Positions 52,034 through 64,000 of a stretch of 64,000 nt of DNA are shown here, in pieces. A program made the position numbers and the translations under genes. Below the pieces are notes generated by a model. The model did not search any database. It saw only the letters and a program-made list of their open reading frames with translations, and was not told the origin of the DNA. Within the stretch, counting starts at the first letter, position 1. Each line of letters opens with the position of its first letter. The DNA lies in assembly GCA_963966185.1 (NCBI GenBank), contig CAWZYM010000408.1, forward strand, positions 62,001 through 126,000, written 5' to 3'. This stretch comes from Rhabditoides inermis (lineage: Eukaryota; Nematoda; Chromadorea; Rhabditida; Rhabditidae).

Positions 52034-55000
52034 GACCTTATTTGGAATATTCGAATGAGGTTTTATGAAATAAATTATATACGAAACAGTTTGTACTCGA
52101 GTACTTTGTACTTATACCAAGTTTCAAAATTGTAGCTATAACATGACCAGAGACATAATTATGACCTTATTTGGAACAGTGAAATAAGGTTGATTAAAAA
52201 ATTATATACGAAACAGTTTGTACTCAAGTACTTTGTACTTATACCAAGTATCAAGATTGTAGCTATAAAAACATGATATATAATAATGACCTTATTTGGA
52301 GTATGCAAATGAGGTTTAATTTAATAAGTTGTATTCCAAACAGTTTGTACTCTAGTACTTTGTACATTTACCAAGTATCAAAACTGTAGCTATGAAAGTA
52401 CCTGAGATATAAGCATGACCTTATTTGGAGTATGCAAATGAGGTTTAACCAAATAAGTTGTACTCCTAACAGTTTGTACTCCAGTACTTTGTACTTATAC
52501 CAAGTATCAAGACTGTAGCTATAAAAGAACCTGAGATATAAGCATGACCTTATTTGGTGTATGTAAATGAGGTTTGATAAAATAAGTTGTATACTAAACA
52601 GTTTGTACTACAGTATTTTGTAGTTTTACCAAGTACGAAGATTGTAGCTATATTAGGAGCTGAGATATGAACATGACCTTGTTTGGGATATTATAATGAG
52701 CTTTAACTAAATAAGTTGTATACCCAACAGGTTGTACTGAAGTACTTTGTACTTATACCAAGTATCAAGATTGTAGCTATAAAATAAACTGAATTATGAA
52801 CATGACCTTATTTGGAATATTCGAACGAGGTTTAATTAAATAAGTTATATACCAAACAGTTTGTATTCGAGTACTTTGTACTTATACTAAGTATAAAGAT
52901 TGAAGCTATAACATGACCCGAGATATACACATGACCTTATTTGGAATATTCAAAAAAGGTTTAATTAAATAAATTGTATACGAAACAGTTTGTACGCAGG
53001 TACTTTGTACTTATACTAAGTATAAAGATTGAAGCTATAACATGACCCGAGATATACACATGACCCTATTTGGAATATTCAAATGAGGTTTAATTTGAAA
53101 AGTTGTATTCCAAACAGTTTGTACTCCAGTACTTTGTACTTATACCAAGTATCAAGACTGTAGCTATGAAAGTACCTGAGATATAAGCATGACCTTATTT
53201 GGAGTATGCAAATGAGGTTTAACTAAATAAGTTGTACTCCTAACAGTTTGTACTCAAGTACTTTTTACTTATACCAAGTATCAAGATTGTAGCTATAAAA
53301 GAACCTGAGATATAAGCATGACCTTATTTGGTGTATGTAAATGAGTGTACTCCTGTACTTCGTACATATACCAAGTATGAAGAATGTAGCTATATTAGGA
53401 GCTGATATATGAACATGACGTTATTAGGGATATGCAAATGAGGTTTTATTAGAGAAGTTTTATACCAAACAGTTTGCATTCAAGTACTTTGCACTTTTAC
53501 CAAGTATCAATATTGTAGCTATAATAGGAGCTGAGATATGAACTTGACCTTATTTGGAATATTCGAATGAGGTTTTATGAAATAAATTATATACGAAACA
53601 GTTTGTACTCGAGTACTTTGTACTTATACCAAGTTTCAAAATTGTAGCTATAACATGACCTGAGACATAAGTATGACCTTATTTGGAACATTGAAATAAG
53701 GTTGATTAAAAAATTATATACGAAACAGTTTGTACTCAAGTACTTTGTACTTATACCAAGTATCAAGATTGTAGCTATAAAAACATGAGATATAAACATG
53801 ACCTTATTTGGAGTATGCAAATGAGGTTTAATTTAATAAGTTGTATTCCAAACAGTTTGTACTCTAGTACTTTGTACATTTACCAAGTATCAAAACTGTA
53901 GCTATGAAAGTACCTGAGATATAAGCATGACCTTATTTGGAGTATGCAAATGAGGTTTAACCAAATAAGTTGTACTCCTAACAGTTTGTACTCCAGTACT
54001 TTGTACTTATACCAAGTATCAAGACTGTAGCTATAAAAGAACCTGAGATATAAGCATGACCTTATTTGGTGTATGTAAATGAGGTTTGATAAAATAAGTT
54101 GTATACTAAACAGTTTGTACTACAGTATTTTGTAGTTTTACCAAGTACGAAGATTGTAGCTATATTAGGAGCTGAGATATGAACATGACCTTGTTTGGGA
54201 TATTATAATGAGCTTTAACTAAATAAGTTGTATACCCAACAGGTTGTACTGAAGTACTTTGTACTTATACCAAGTATCAAGATTGTAGCTATAAAATAAA
54301 CTGAGTTATGAACATGACCTTATTTGGAATATTCGAACGAGGTTTAATTAAATAAGTTATATACCAAACAGTTTGTATTCGAGTACTTTGTACTTATACT
54401 AAGTATAAAGATTGAAGCTATAACATGACCCGAGATATACACATGACCTTATTTGGAATATTCAAAAAAGGTTTAATTAAATAAATTGTATACGAAACAG
54501 TTTGTACGCAGGTACTTTGTACTTATACTAAGTATAAAGATTGAAGCTATAACATGACCCGAGATATACACATGACCCTATTTGGAATATTCAAATGAGG
54601 TTTAATTTGAAAAGTTGTATTCCAAACAGTTTGTACTCCAGTACTTTGTACTTATACCAAGTATCAAGACTGTAGCTATGAAAGTACCTGAGATATAAGC
54701 ATGACCTTATTTGGAGTATGCAAATGAGGTTTAACTAAATAAGTTGTACTCCTAACAGTTTGTACTCAAGTACTTTTTACTTATACCAAGTATCAAGATT
54801 GTAGCTATAAAAGAACCTGAGATATAAGCATGACCTTATTTGGTGTATGTAAATGAGTGTACTCCTGTACTTCGTACATATACCAAGTATGAAGAATGTA
54901 GCTATATTAGGAGCTGATATATGAACATGACGTTATTAGGGATATGCAAATGAGGTTTTATTAGAGAAGTTTTATACCAAACAGTTTGCATTCAAGTACT

Positions 55001-57339
55001 TTGCACTTTTACCAAGTATCAATATTGTAGCTATAATAGGAGCTGAGATATGAACTTGACCTTATTTGGAATATTCGAATGAGGTTTTATGAAATAAATT
55101 ATATACGAAACAGTTTGTACTCGAGTACTTTGTACTTATACCAAGTTTCAAAATTGTAGCTATAACATGACCAGAGACATAATTATGACCTTATTTGGAA
55201 CATTGAAATAAGGTTGATTAAAAAATTATATACGAAACAGTTTGTACTCAAGTACTTTGTACTTATACCAAGTATCAAGATTGTAGCTATAAAAACATGA
55301 GATATAAACATGACCTTATTTGGAGTATGCAAATGAGGTTTAATTTAATAAGTTGTATTCCAAACAGTTTGTACTCTAGTACTTTGTACATTTACCAAGT
55401 ATCAAAACTGTAGCTATGAAAGTACCTGAGATATAAGCATGACCTTATTTGGAGTATGCAAATGAGGTTTAACCAAATAAGTTGTACTCCTAACAGTTTG
55501 TACTCCAGTACTTTGTACTTATACCAAGTATCAAGACTGTAGCTATAAAAGAACCTGAGATATAAGCATGACCTTATTTGGTGTATGTAAATGAGGTTTG
55601 ATAAAATAAGTTGTATACTAAACAGTTTGTACTACAGTATTTTGTAGTTTTACCAAGTACGAAGATTGTAGCTATATTAGGAGCTGAGATATGAACATGA
55701 CCTTGTTTGGGATATTATAATGAGCTTTAACTAAATAAGTTGTATACCCAACAGGTTGTACTGAAGTACTTTGTACTTATACCAAGTATCAAGATTGTAG
55801 CTATAAAATAAACTGAATTATGAACATGACCTTATTTGGAATATTCGAACGAGGTTTAATTAAATAAGTTATATACCAAACAGTTTGTATTCGAGTACTT
55901 TGTACTTATACTAAGTATAAAGATTGAAGCTATAACATGACCCGAGATATACACATGACCTTATTTGGAATATTCAAAAAAGGTTTAATTAAATAAATTG
56001 TATACGAAACAGTTTGTACGCAGGTACTTTGTACTTATACTAAGTATAAAGATTGAAGCTATAACATGACCCGAGATATACACATGACCCTATTTGGAAT
56101 ATTCAAATGAGGTTTAATTTGAAAAGTTGTATTCCAAACAGTTTGTACTCCAGTACTTTGTACTTATACCAAGTATCAAGACTGTAGCTATGAAAGTACC
56201 TGAGATATAAGCATGACCTTATTTGGAGTATGCAAATGAGGTTTAACTAAATAAGTTGTACTCCTAACAGTTTGTACTCAAGTACTTTTTACTTATACCA
56301 AGTATCAAGATTGTAGCTATAAAAGAACCTGAGATATAAGCATGACCTTATTTGGTGTATGTAAATGAGTGTACTCCTGTACTTCGTACATATACCAAGT
56401 ATGAAGAATGTAGCTATATTAGGAGCTGATATATGAACATGACGTTATTAGGGATATGCAAATGAGGTTTTATTAGAGAAGTTTTATACCAAACAGTTTG
56501 CATTCAAGTACTTTGCACTTTTACCAAGTATCAATATTGTAGCTATAATAGGAGCTGAGATATGAACTTGACCTTATTTGGAATATTCGAATGAGGTTTT
56601 ATGAAATAAATTATACACGAAACAGTTTGTACTCGAGTACTTTGTACTTATACCAAGTTTCAAAATTGTAGCTATAACATGACCTGAGACATAAGTATGA
56701 CCTTATTTGGAACATTGAAATAAGGTTGATTAAAAAATTATATACGAAACAGTTTGTACTCAAGTACTTTGTACTTATACCAAGTATCAAGATTGTAGCT
56801 ATAAAAACATGAGATATAAACATGACCTTATTTGGAGTATGCAAATGAGGTTTAATTTAATAAGTTGTATTCCAAACAGTTTGTACTCTAGTACTTTGTA
56901 CATTTACCAAGTATCAAAACTGTAGCTATGAAAGTACCTGAGATATAAGCATGACCTTATTTGGAGTATGCAAATGAGGTTTAACCAAATAAGTTGTACT
57001 CCTAACAGTTTGTACTCCAGTACTTTGTACTTATCCCAAGTATCAAGACTGTAGCTATAAAAGAACCTGAGATATAAGCATGACCTTATTTGGTGTATGT
57101 AAATGAGGTTTGATAAAATAAGTTGTATACTAAACAGTTTGTACTACAGTATTTTGTAGTTTTACCAAGTACGAAGATTGTAGCTATATTAGGAGCTGAG
57201 ATATGAACATGACCTTGTTTGGGATATTATAATGAGCTTTAACTAAATAAGTTGTATACCCAACAGGTTGTACTGAAGTACTTTGTACTTATACCAAGTA
57301 TCAAGATTGTAGCTATAAAATAAACTGAGTTATGAACAT
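52034..57339. repeat. 5306-bp tandem duplication within the satellite, copy 2
   Basis: This is the second copy of 46728-52033. The junction lies in a stretch shared by two different monomers (TGACCTTATTTGGAATATTC, about 52028-52050), which skips five monomers. At least one base differs between the copies (ATTATACACG at 56611 versus ATTATATACG at 51305), so the duplication is very recent. Confidence 0.9.
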
Positions 57340-60300
57340 GACCTTATTTGGAATATTCGAACGAGGTTTAATTAAATAAGTTATATACCAAACAGTTTGT
57401 ATTCGAGTACTTTGTACTTATACTAAGTATAAAGATTGAAGCTATAACATGACCCGAGATATACACATGACCCTATTTGGAATATTCAAATGAGGTTTAA
57501 TTTGAAAAGTTGTATTCCAAACAGTTTGTACTCCAGTACTTTGTACTTATACCAAGTATCAAGACTGTAGCTATGAAAGTACCTGAGATATAAGCATGAC
57601 CTTATTTGGAGTATGCAAATGAGGTTTAACTAAATAAGTTGTACTCCTAACAGTTTGTACTCAAGTACTTTTTACTTATAACAAGTATCAAGATTGTAGC
57701 TATAAAAGAACCTGAGATATAAGCATGACCTTATTTGGTGTATGTAAATGAGTGTACTCCTGTACTTCGTACATATACCAAGTATGAAGAATGTAGCTAT
57801 ATTAGGAGCTGATATATGAACATGACGTTATTAGGGATATGCAAATGAGAATTTATTAGAGAAGTTTTATACCAAACAGTTTGCATTCAAGTACTTTGCA
57901 CTTTTACCAAGTATCAATATTGTAGCTATAATAGGAGCTAAGATATGAACTTGACCTTATTTGGAATATTCGAATGAGGTTTTATGAAATAAATTATATA
58001 CGAAACAGTTTGTACTCGAGTACTTTGTACTAATACCAAGTTTCAAAATTGTAGCTATAACATGACCTGAGACATAAGTATGACCTTATTTGGAACATTG
58101 AAATAAGGTTGATTAAAAAATTATATACGAAACAGTTTGTACTCAAGTACTTTGTACTTATACCAAGTATCAAGATTGTAGCTATAAAATAAACTGAGTT
58201 ATGAACATGACCTTATTTGGAATATTCGAACGAGGTTTAATTAAATAAGTTATATACCAAACAGTTTGTATTCGAGTACTTTGTACTTATACTAAGTATA
58301 AAGATTGAAGCTATAACATGACCCGAGATATACACATGACCTTATTTGGAATATTCAAAAAAGGTTTAATTAAATAAATTGTATACGAAACAGTTTGTAC
58401 GCAGGTACTTTGTACTTATACTAAGTATAAAGATTGAAGCTATAACATGACCCGAGATATACACATGACCCTATTTGGAATATTCAAATGAGGTTTAATT
58501 TGAAAAGTTGTATTCCAAACAGTTTGTACTCCAGTACTTTGTACTTATACCAAGTATCAAGACTGTAGCTATGAAAGTACCTGAGATATAAGCATGACCT
58601 TATTTGGAGTATGCAAATGAGGTTTAACTAAATAAGTTGTACTCCTAACAGTTTGTACTCAAGTACTTTTTACTTATACCAAGTATCAAGATTGTAGCTA
58701 TAAAAGAACCTGAGATATAAGCATGACCTTATTTGGTGTATGTAAATGAGTGTACTCCTGTACTTCGTACATATACCAAGTATGAAGAATGTAGCTATAT
58801 TAGGAGCTGATATATGAACATGACGTTATTAGGGATATGCAAATGAGGTTTTAGTAGAGAAGTTTTATACCAAACAGTTTGCATTCAAGTACTTTGCACT
58901 TTTACCAAGTATCAATATTGTAGCTATAATAGGAGCTGAGATATGAACTTGACCTTATTTGGAATATTCGAATGAGGTTTTATGAAATAAATTATATACG
59001 AAACAGTTTGTACTCGAGTACTTTGTACTAATACCAAGTTTCAAAATTGTAGCTATAACATGACCTGAGACATAAGTATGACCTTATTTGGAACATTGAA
59101 ATAAGGTTGATTAAAAATTATATACGAAACATTTTGTACTCAAGTACTTTGTACTTATACCAAGTATCAAGATTGTAGCTATAAAAACATGAGATATAAA
59201 CATGACCTTATTTGGAGTATGCAAATGAGGTTTAATTTAATAAGTTGTATTCCAAACAGTTTGTACTCTAGTACTTTGTACATTTACCAAGTACCAAGAC
59301 TGTAGCTATAAAAGAACCTGAGATATAAGCATGACCTTATTTGGTGTATGTAAATGAGGTTTGATAAAATAAGTTGTATACTAAACAGTTTGTACTACAG
59401 TATTTTGTAATTTTACCAAGTACGAAGATTGTAGCTATATTAGGAGCTGAGATATGAACATGACCTTGTTTGGGATATTATAATGAGCTTTAACTAAATA
59501 AGTTGTATACCCAACAGGTTGTACTGAAGTACTTTGTACTTATACCAAGTATCAAGATTGTAGCTATAAAATAAACTGAGTTATGAACATGACCTTATTT
59601 GGAATATTCGAACGAGGTTTAATTAGATAAGTTATATACCAAACAGTTTGTATTCGAGTACTTTGTACTTATACTAAGTATAAAGATTGAAGCTATAACA
59701 TGACCCGAGATATACACATGACCTTATTTGGAATATTCAAAAAAGGTTTAATTAAATAAATTGTATACGAAACAGTTTGTACGCAGGTACTTTGTACTTA
59801 TACTAAGTATAAAGATTGAAGCTATAACATGACCCGAGATATACACATGACCCTATTTGGAATATTCAAATGAGGTTTAATTTGAAAAGTTGTATTCCAA
59901 ACAGTTTGTACTCCAGTACTTTGTACTTATACCAAGTATCAAGACTGTAGCTATGAAAGTACCTGAGATATAAGCATGACCTTATTTGGAGTATGCAAAT
60001 GAGGTTTAACTAAATAAGTTGTACTCCTAACAGTTTGTACTCAAGTACTTTTTACTTATACCAAGTATCAAGATTGTAGCTATAAAAGAACCTGAGATAT
60101 AAGCATGACCTTATTTGGTGTATGTAAATGAGTGTACTCCTGTACTTCGTACATATACCAAGTATGAAGAATGTAGCTATATTAGGAGCTGATATATGAA
60201 CATGACGTTATTAGGGATATGCAAATGAGGTTTTAGTAGAGAAGTTTTATACCAAACAGTTTGCATTCAAGTACTTTGCACTTTTACCAAGTATCAATAT

Positions 60301-63300
60301 TGTAGCTATAATAGGAGCTGAGATATGAACTTGACCTTATTTGGAATATTCGAATGAGGTTTTATGAAATAAATTATATACGAAACAGTTTGTACTCGAG
60401 TACTTTGTACTAATACCAAGTTTCAAAATTGTAGCTATAACATGACCTGAGACATAAGTATGACCTTATTTGGAACATTGAAATAAGGTTGATTAAAAAT
60501 TATATACGAAACAGTTTGTACTCAAGTACTTTGTACTTATACCAAGTATCAAGATTGTAGCTATAAAAACATGAGATATAAACATGACCTTATTTGGAGT
60601 ATGCAAATGAGGTTTAATTTAATAAGTTGTATTCCAAACAGTTTGTACTCTAGTACTTTGTACATTTACCAAGTACCAAGACTGTAGCTATAAAAGAACC
60701 TGAGATATAAGCATGACCTTATTTGGTGTATGTAAATGAGGTTTGATAAAATAAGTTGTATACTAAACAGTTTGTACTACAGTATTTTGTAATTTTACCA
60801 AGTACGAAGATTGTAGCTATATTAGGAGCTGAGATATGAACATGACCTTGTTTGGGATATTATAATGAGCTTTAACTAAATAAGTTGTATACCCAACAGG
60901 TTGTACTGAAGTACTTTGTACTTATACCAAGTATCAAGATTGTAGCTATAAAATAAACTGAGTTATGAACATGACCTTATTTGGAATATTCGAACGAGGT
61001 TTAATTAAATAAGTTATATACCAAACAGTTTGTATTCGAGTACTTTGTACTTATACTAAGTATAAAGATTGAAGCTATAACATGACCCGAGATATACACA
61101 TGACCTTATTTGGAATATTCAAAAAAGGTTTAATTAAATAAATTGTATACGAAACAGTTTGTACGCAGGTACTTTGTACTTATACTAAGTATAAAGATTG
61201 AAGCTATAACATGACCCGAGATATACACATGACCTTATTTGGAATATTCAAAAAAGGTTTAATTAAATAAATTGTATACGAAACAGTTTGTACGCAGGTA
61301 CTTTGTACTTATACTAAGTATAAAGATTGAAGCTATAACATGACCCGAGATATACACATGACCCTATTTGGAATATTCAAATGAGGTTTAATTTGAAAAG
61401 TTGTATTCCAAACAGTTTGTACTCCAGTACTTTGTACTTATACCAAGTATCAAGACTGTAGCTATGAAAGTACCTGAGATATAAGCATGACCTTATTTGG
61501 AGTATGCAAATGAGGTTTAACTAAATAAGTTGTACTCCTAACAGTTTGTACTCAAGTACTTTTTACTTATACCAAGTATCAAGATTGTAGCTATAAAAGA
61601 ACCTGAGATATAAGCATGACCTTATTTGGTGTATGTAAATGAGTGTACTCCTGTACTTCGTACATATACCAAGTATGAAGAATGTAGCTATACTAGGAGC
61701 TGATATATGAACATGACGTTATAAGGGATATGCAAATGAGGTTTTAGTAGAGAAGTTTTATACCAAACAGTTTGCATTCAAGTACTTTGCACTTTTACCA
61801 AGTATCAATATTGTAGCTATAATAGGAGCTGAGATATGAACTTGACCTTATTTGGAATATTCGAATGAGGTTTTATGAAATAAATTATATACGAAACAGT
61901 TTGTACTCGAGTACTTTGTACTAATACCAAGTTTCAAAATTGTAGCTATAACATGACCTGAGACATAAGTATGACCTTATTTGGAACATTGAAATAAGGT
62001 TGATTAAAAATTATATACGAAACAGTTTGTACTCAAGTACTTTGTACTTATACCAAGTATCAAGATTGTAGCTATAAAAACATGAGATATAAACATGACC
62101 TTATTTGGAGTATGCAAATGAGGTTTAATTTAATAAGTTGTATTCCAAACAGTTTGTACTCTAGTACTTTGTACATTTACCAAGTACCAAGACTGTAGCT
62201 ATAAAAGAACCTGAGATATAAGCATGACATTATTTGGTGTATGTAAATGAGGTTTGATAAAATAAGTTGTATACTAAACAGTTTGTACTACAGTATTTTG
62301 TAATTTTACCAAGTACGAAGATTGTAGCTATATTAGGAGCTGAGATATGAACATGACCTTGTTTGGGATATTATAATGAGCTTTAACTAAATAAGTTGTA
62401 TACCCAACAGGTTGTACTGAAGTACTTTGTACTTATACCAAGTATCAAGATTGTAGCTATAAAATAAACTGAGTTATGAACATGACCTTATTTGGAATAT
62501 TCGAACGAGGTTTAATTAAATAAGTTATATACCAAACAGTTTGTATTCGAGTACTTTGTACTTATACTAAGTATAAAGATTGAAGCTATAACATGACCCG
62601 AGATATACACATGACCTTATTTGGAATATTCAAAAAAGGTTTAATTAAATAAATTGTATACGAAACAGTTTGTACGCAGGTACTTTGTACTTATACTAAG
62701 TATAAAGATTGAAGCTATAACATGACCCGAGATATACACATGACCCTATTTGGAATATTCAAATGAGGTTTAATTTGAAAAGTTGTATTCCAAACAGTTT
62801 GTACTCCAGTACTTTGTACTTATACCAAGTATCAAGACTGTAGCTATGAAAGTACCTGAGATATAAGCATGACCTTATTTGGAGTATGCAAATGAGGTTT
62901 AACTAAATAAGTTGTACTCCTAACAGTTTGTACTCAAGTACTTTTTACTTATACCAAGTATCAAGATTGTAGCTATAAAAGAACCTGAGATATAAGCATG
63001 ACCTTATTTGGTGTATGTAAATGAGTGTACTCCTGTACTTCGTACATATACCAAGTATGAAGAATGTAGCTATATTAGGAGCTGATATATGAACATGACG
63101 TTATTAGGGATAAGCAAATGAGGTTTTATTAGAGAAGTTTTATACCAAACAGTTTGCATTCAAGTACTTTGCACTTTTACCAAGTATCAATATTGTAGCT
63201 ATAATAGGAGCTGAGATATGAACTTGACCTTATTTGGAATATTCGAATGAGGTTTTATGAAATAAATTATATACGAAACAGTTTGTACTCGAGTACTTTG

Positions 63301-63330
63301 TACTAATAGCAAGTTTCAAAATTGTAGCTA

Positions 63331-63828
63331 CAGTACAATTCCTAAAAAGTCAAAAACCACTGAAATTTTTGAGAATTTTTAAAATTTCCAAAAAAATCGT
63401 TCTAACTCCCTTCAGAGGCCGAATTTCGAGTTGCACCAAAAGAGAGAAGTGTAGTCCACACTGGTGCGGGTTGGATGGTTCGCTTTTTGTCAACATTGCA
63501 ATGGTTCTAATAGGAGATATCCATATGCAACTCCAAGGAAAGAAATGACAGCTATCAGTCATGACTCATTTGCATAAAAACTCGGTCATTTGGCGGCAAA
63601 CAGCGATTGCCCGGTGTCAAATGGAAAACGAGAAAGACGAAAACTCCGATTAGAACCATTACAATGTTGACAAAAAGTATACCATCCAACCCGCACCAGT
63701 ATGGACTACACTTCTCTCTTTTGGTGCATCTCGAAATTCGGCCTCTGAACGGAGTTAGAACGATTTTTTGGAATTTTTAAAAATTCTCAAAATTTTCAGT
63801 GGTTTTTGACTTTTTAGGAATTGTACTG
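63331..63828. mobile_element. Tc1/mariner-type MITE with ~180-bp inverted repeats
   Basis: This 498-bp insertion has ends CAGTACAATTCCTAAAAAGT and its complement. Nearly perfect terminal inverted repeats run 63331-63511 and 63649-63828, with a ~137-bp centre. It is flanked by TA on both sides (63329-63330 and 63829-63830). The uninterrupted satellite monomer reads GTAGCTATAACATGACC, so a TA target duplication is directly visible. The TA duplication and the CAGT tip point to Tc1/mariner-type mobilisation. There is no transposase. The ORF at 63350-63562 is chance. Confidence 0.92.
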
Positions 63829-63830
63829 TA

Positions 63831-64000
63831 TAACATGACCTGAGACATAAGTATGACCTTATTTGGAACATTGAAATAAGGTTGATTAAAAAATTATATA
63901 CGAAACAGTTTGTACTCAAGTACTTTGTACTTATACCAAGTATCAAGATTGTAGCTATAAAAACATGAGATATAAACATGACCTTATTTGGAGTATGCAA
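63831..64000 (-). repeat. 129-bp satellite, continuation after the MITE
   Basis: The monomer interrupted at 63328 resumes with TAACATGACCTGAGACATAAG and the array runs off the end of the window. Confidence 0.95.

Larger units (their letters stand above)
46511..63328 (-). repeat. 129-bp satellite, inverted arm with higher-order repeats
   Basis: These are the same monomers as the forward arm but reverse-complemented. The truncated 97-bp monomer (TGTACTCCTGTACTTCG) occurs at 46528, 48040, 49552, 51064, 53346, 54858, 56370, 57753, 58751, 60133, 61644 and 63026. The common step is 1512 bp (one truncated plus eleven full monomers). Other steps (2282, 1383, 998, 1382, 1511) reflect gain or loss of whole monomers. 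Some monomers contain the octamer ATGCAAAT. No real coding is present. Confidence 0.95.

Noticed and set aside
48281..56844. Four near-identical 77-codon frames in the 129-bp satellite
   Set aside because: They recur only because the 3024-bp unit recurs. Other monomer types are full of stops, and no start context or domain is seen.

Overview
This is a window of animal (metazoan) nuclear DNA, almost certainly from an invertebrate with very short introns. Spliceosomal introns of about 38-107 nt, mostly 40-55 nt, can be followed through two multi-exon genes. A CR1/Jockey-like LINE is present, together with rolling-circle (Helentron/Helitron-like) elements, a Tc1/mariner-type MITE and several families of simple and satellite repeats. 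Nothing looks bacterial. I cannot name the species.

Layout. (1) Positions 1-33525 are a tandem segmental duplication with a basic period of about 9.9 kb. The copies are the end of one unit (1-5398), a full unit (5399-23621, swollen by an 8.4-kb insert) and a full unit (23622-33525). The unit edge lies inside the reverse transcriptase of a minus-strand LINE. Only the rightmost copy runs on into the rest of that LINE (to about 35583). Each unit carries a decayed multi-exon plus-strand gene interrupted by the LINE, a second decayed plus-strand gene, and scattered small minus-strand exons that I do not recognise. (2) Positions 8548-16914 hold three head-to-tail Helentron-like elements. Each starts with TC and ends with a GC-rich hairpin plus CTAG, and they sit in a T^T site. 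The uninterrupted site survives in the neighbouring unit at 26772/26773. Two of the three contain arrays of a 139-bp minisatellite. (3) Positions 35.6-38.6 kb are mostly non-coding, with a foldback-like element made of inverted TATGGTGG arrays. (4) Positions 38772-43938 hold two minus-strand genes 158 bp apart. The upstream one (12 exons, 574 codons as modelled) looks like a DDE transposase of the CACTA/EnSpm (Tnp2-like) type. The downstream one (14 exons, 642 codons) encodes an acidic and lysine-rich protein. A cluster of GTGTAG/CTACAC motifs follows, so together they look like a two-gene DNA transposon that has lost its 5' end. (5) From 43979 to the end of the window, a sequence with a Helentron-like 5' end leads into about 20 kb of a 129-bp satellite. 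It first runs in one orientation (44302-46510) and then inverted (46511 to the end). The inverted part is organised at four levels: 129-bp monomers, a 1512-bp 12-mer, a 3024-bp alternating pair, and a 5306-bp duplication. A 498-bp MITE has inserted near the right end.

The most interesting feature is a common theme. Sequences sharing a CTATGGTGTCTGT-like 5' motif each hold a tandem array, of two unrelated monomer families (139 and 129 bp). In the 139-bp family the monomer contains a degenerate copy of the element's own 3' hairpin. The window looks like a record of rolling-circle transposons giving rise to satellite DNA, inside a locus that is itself being amplified.
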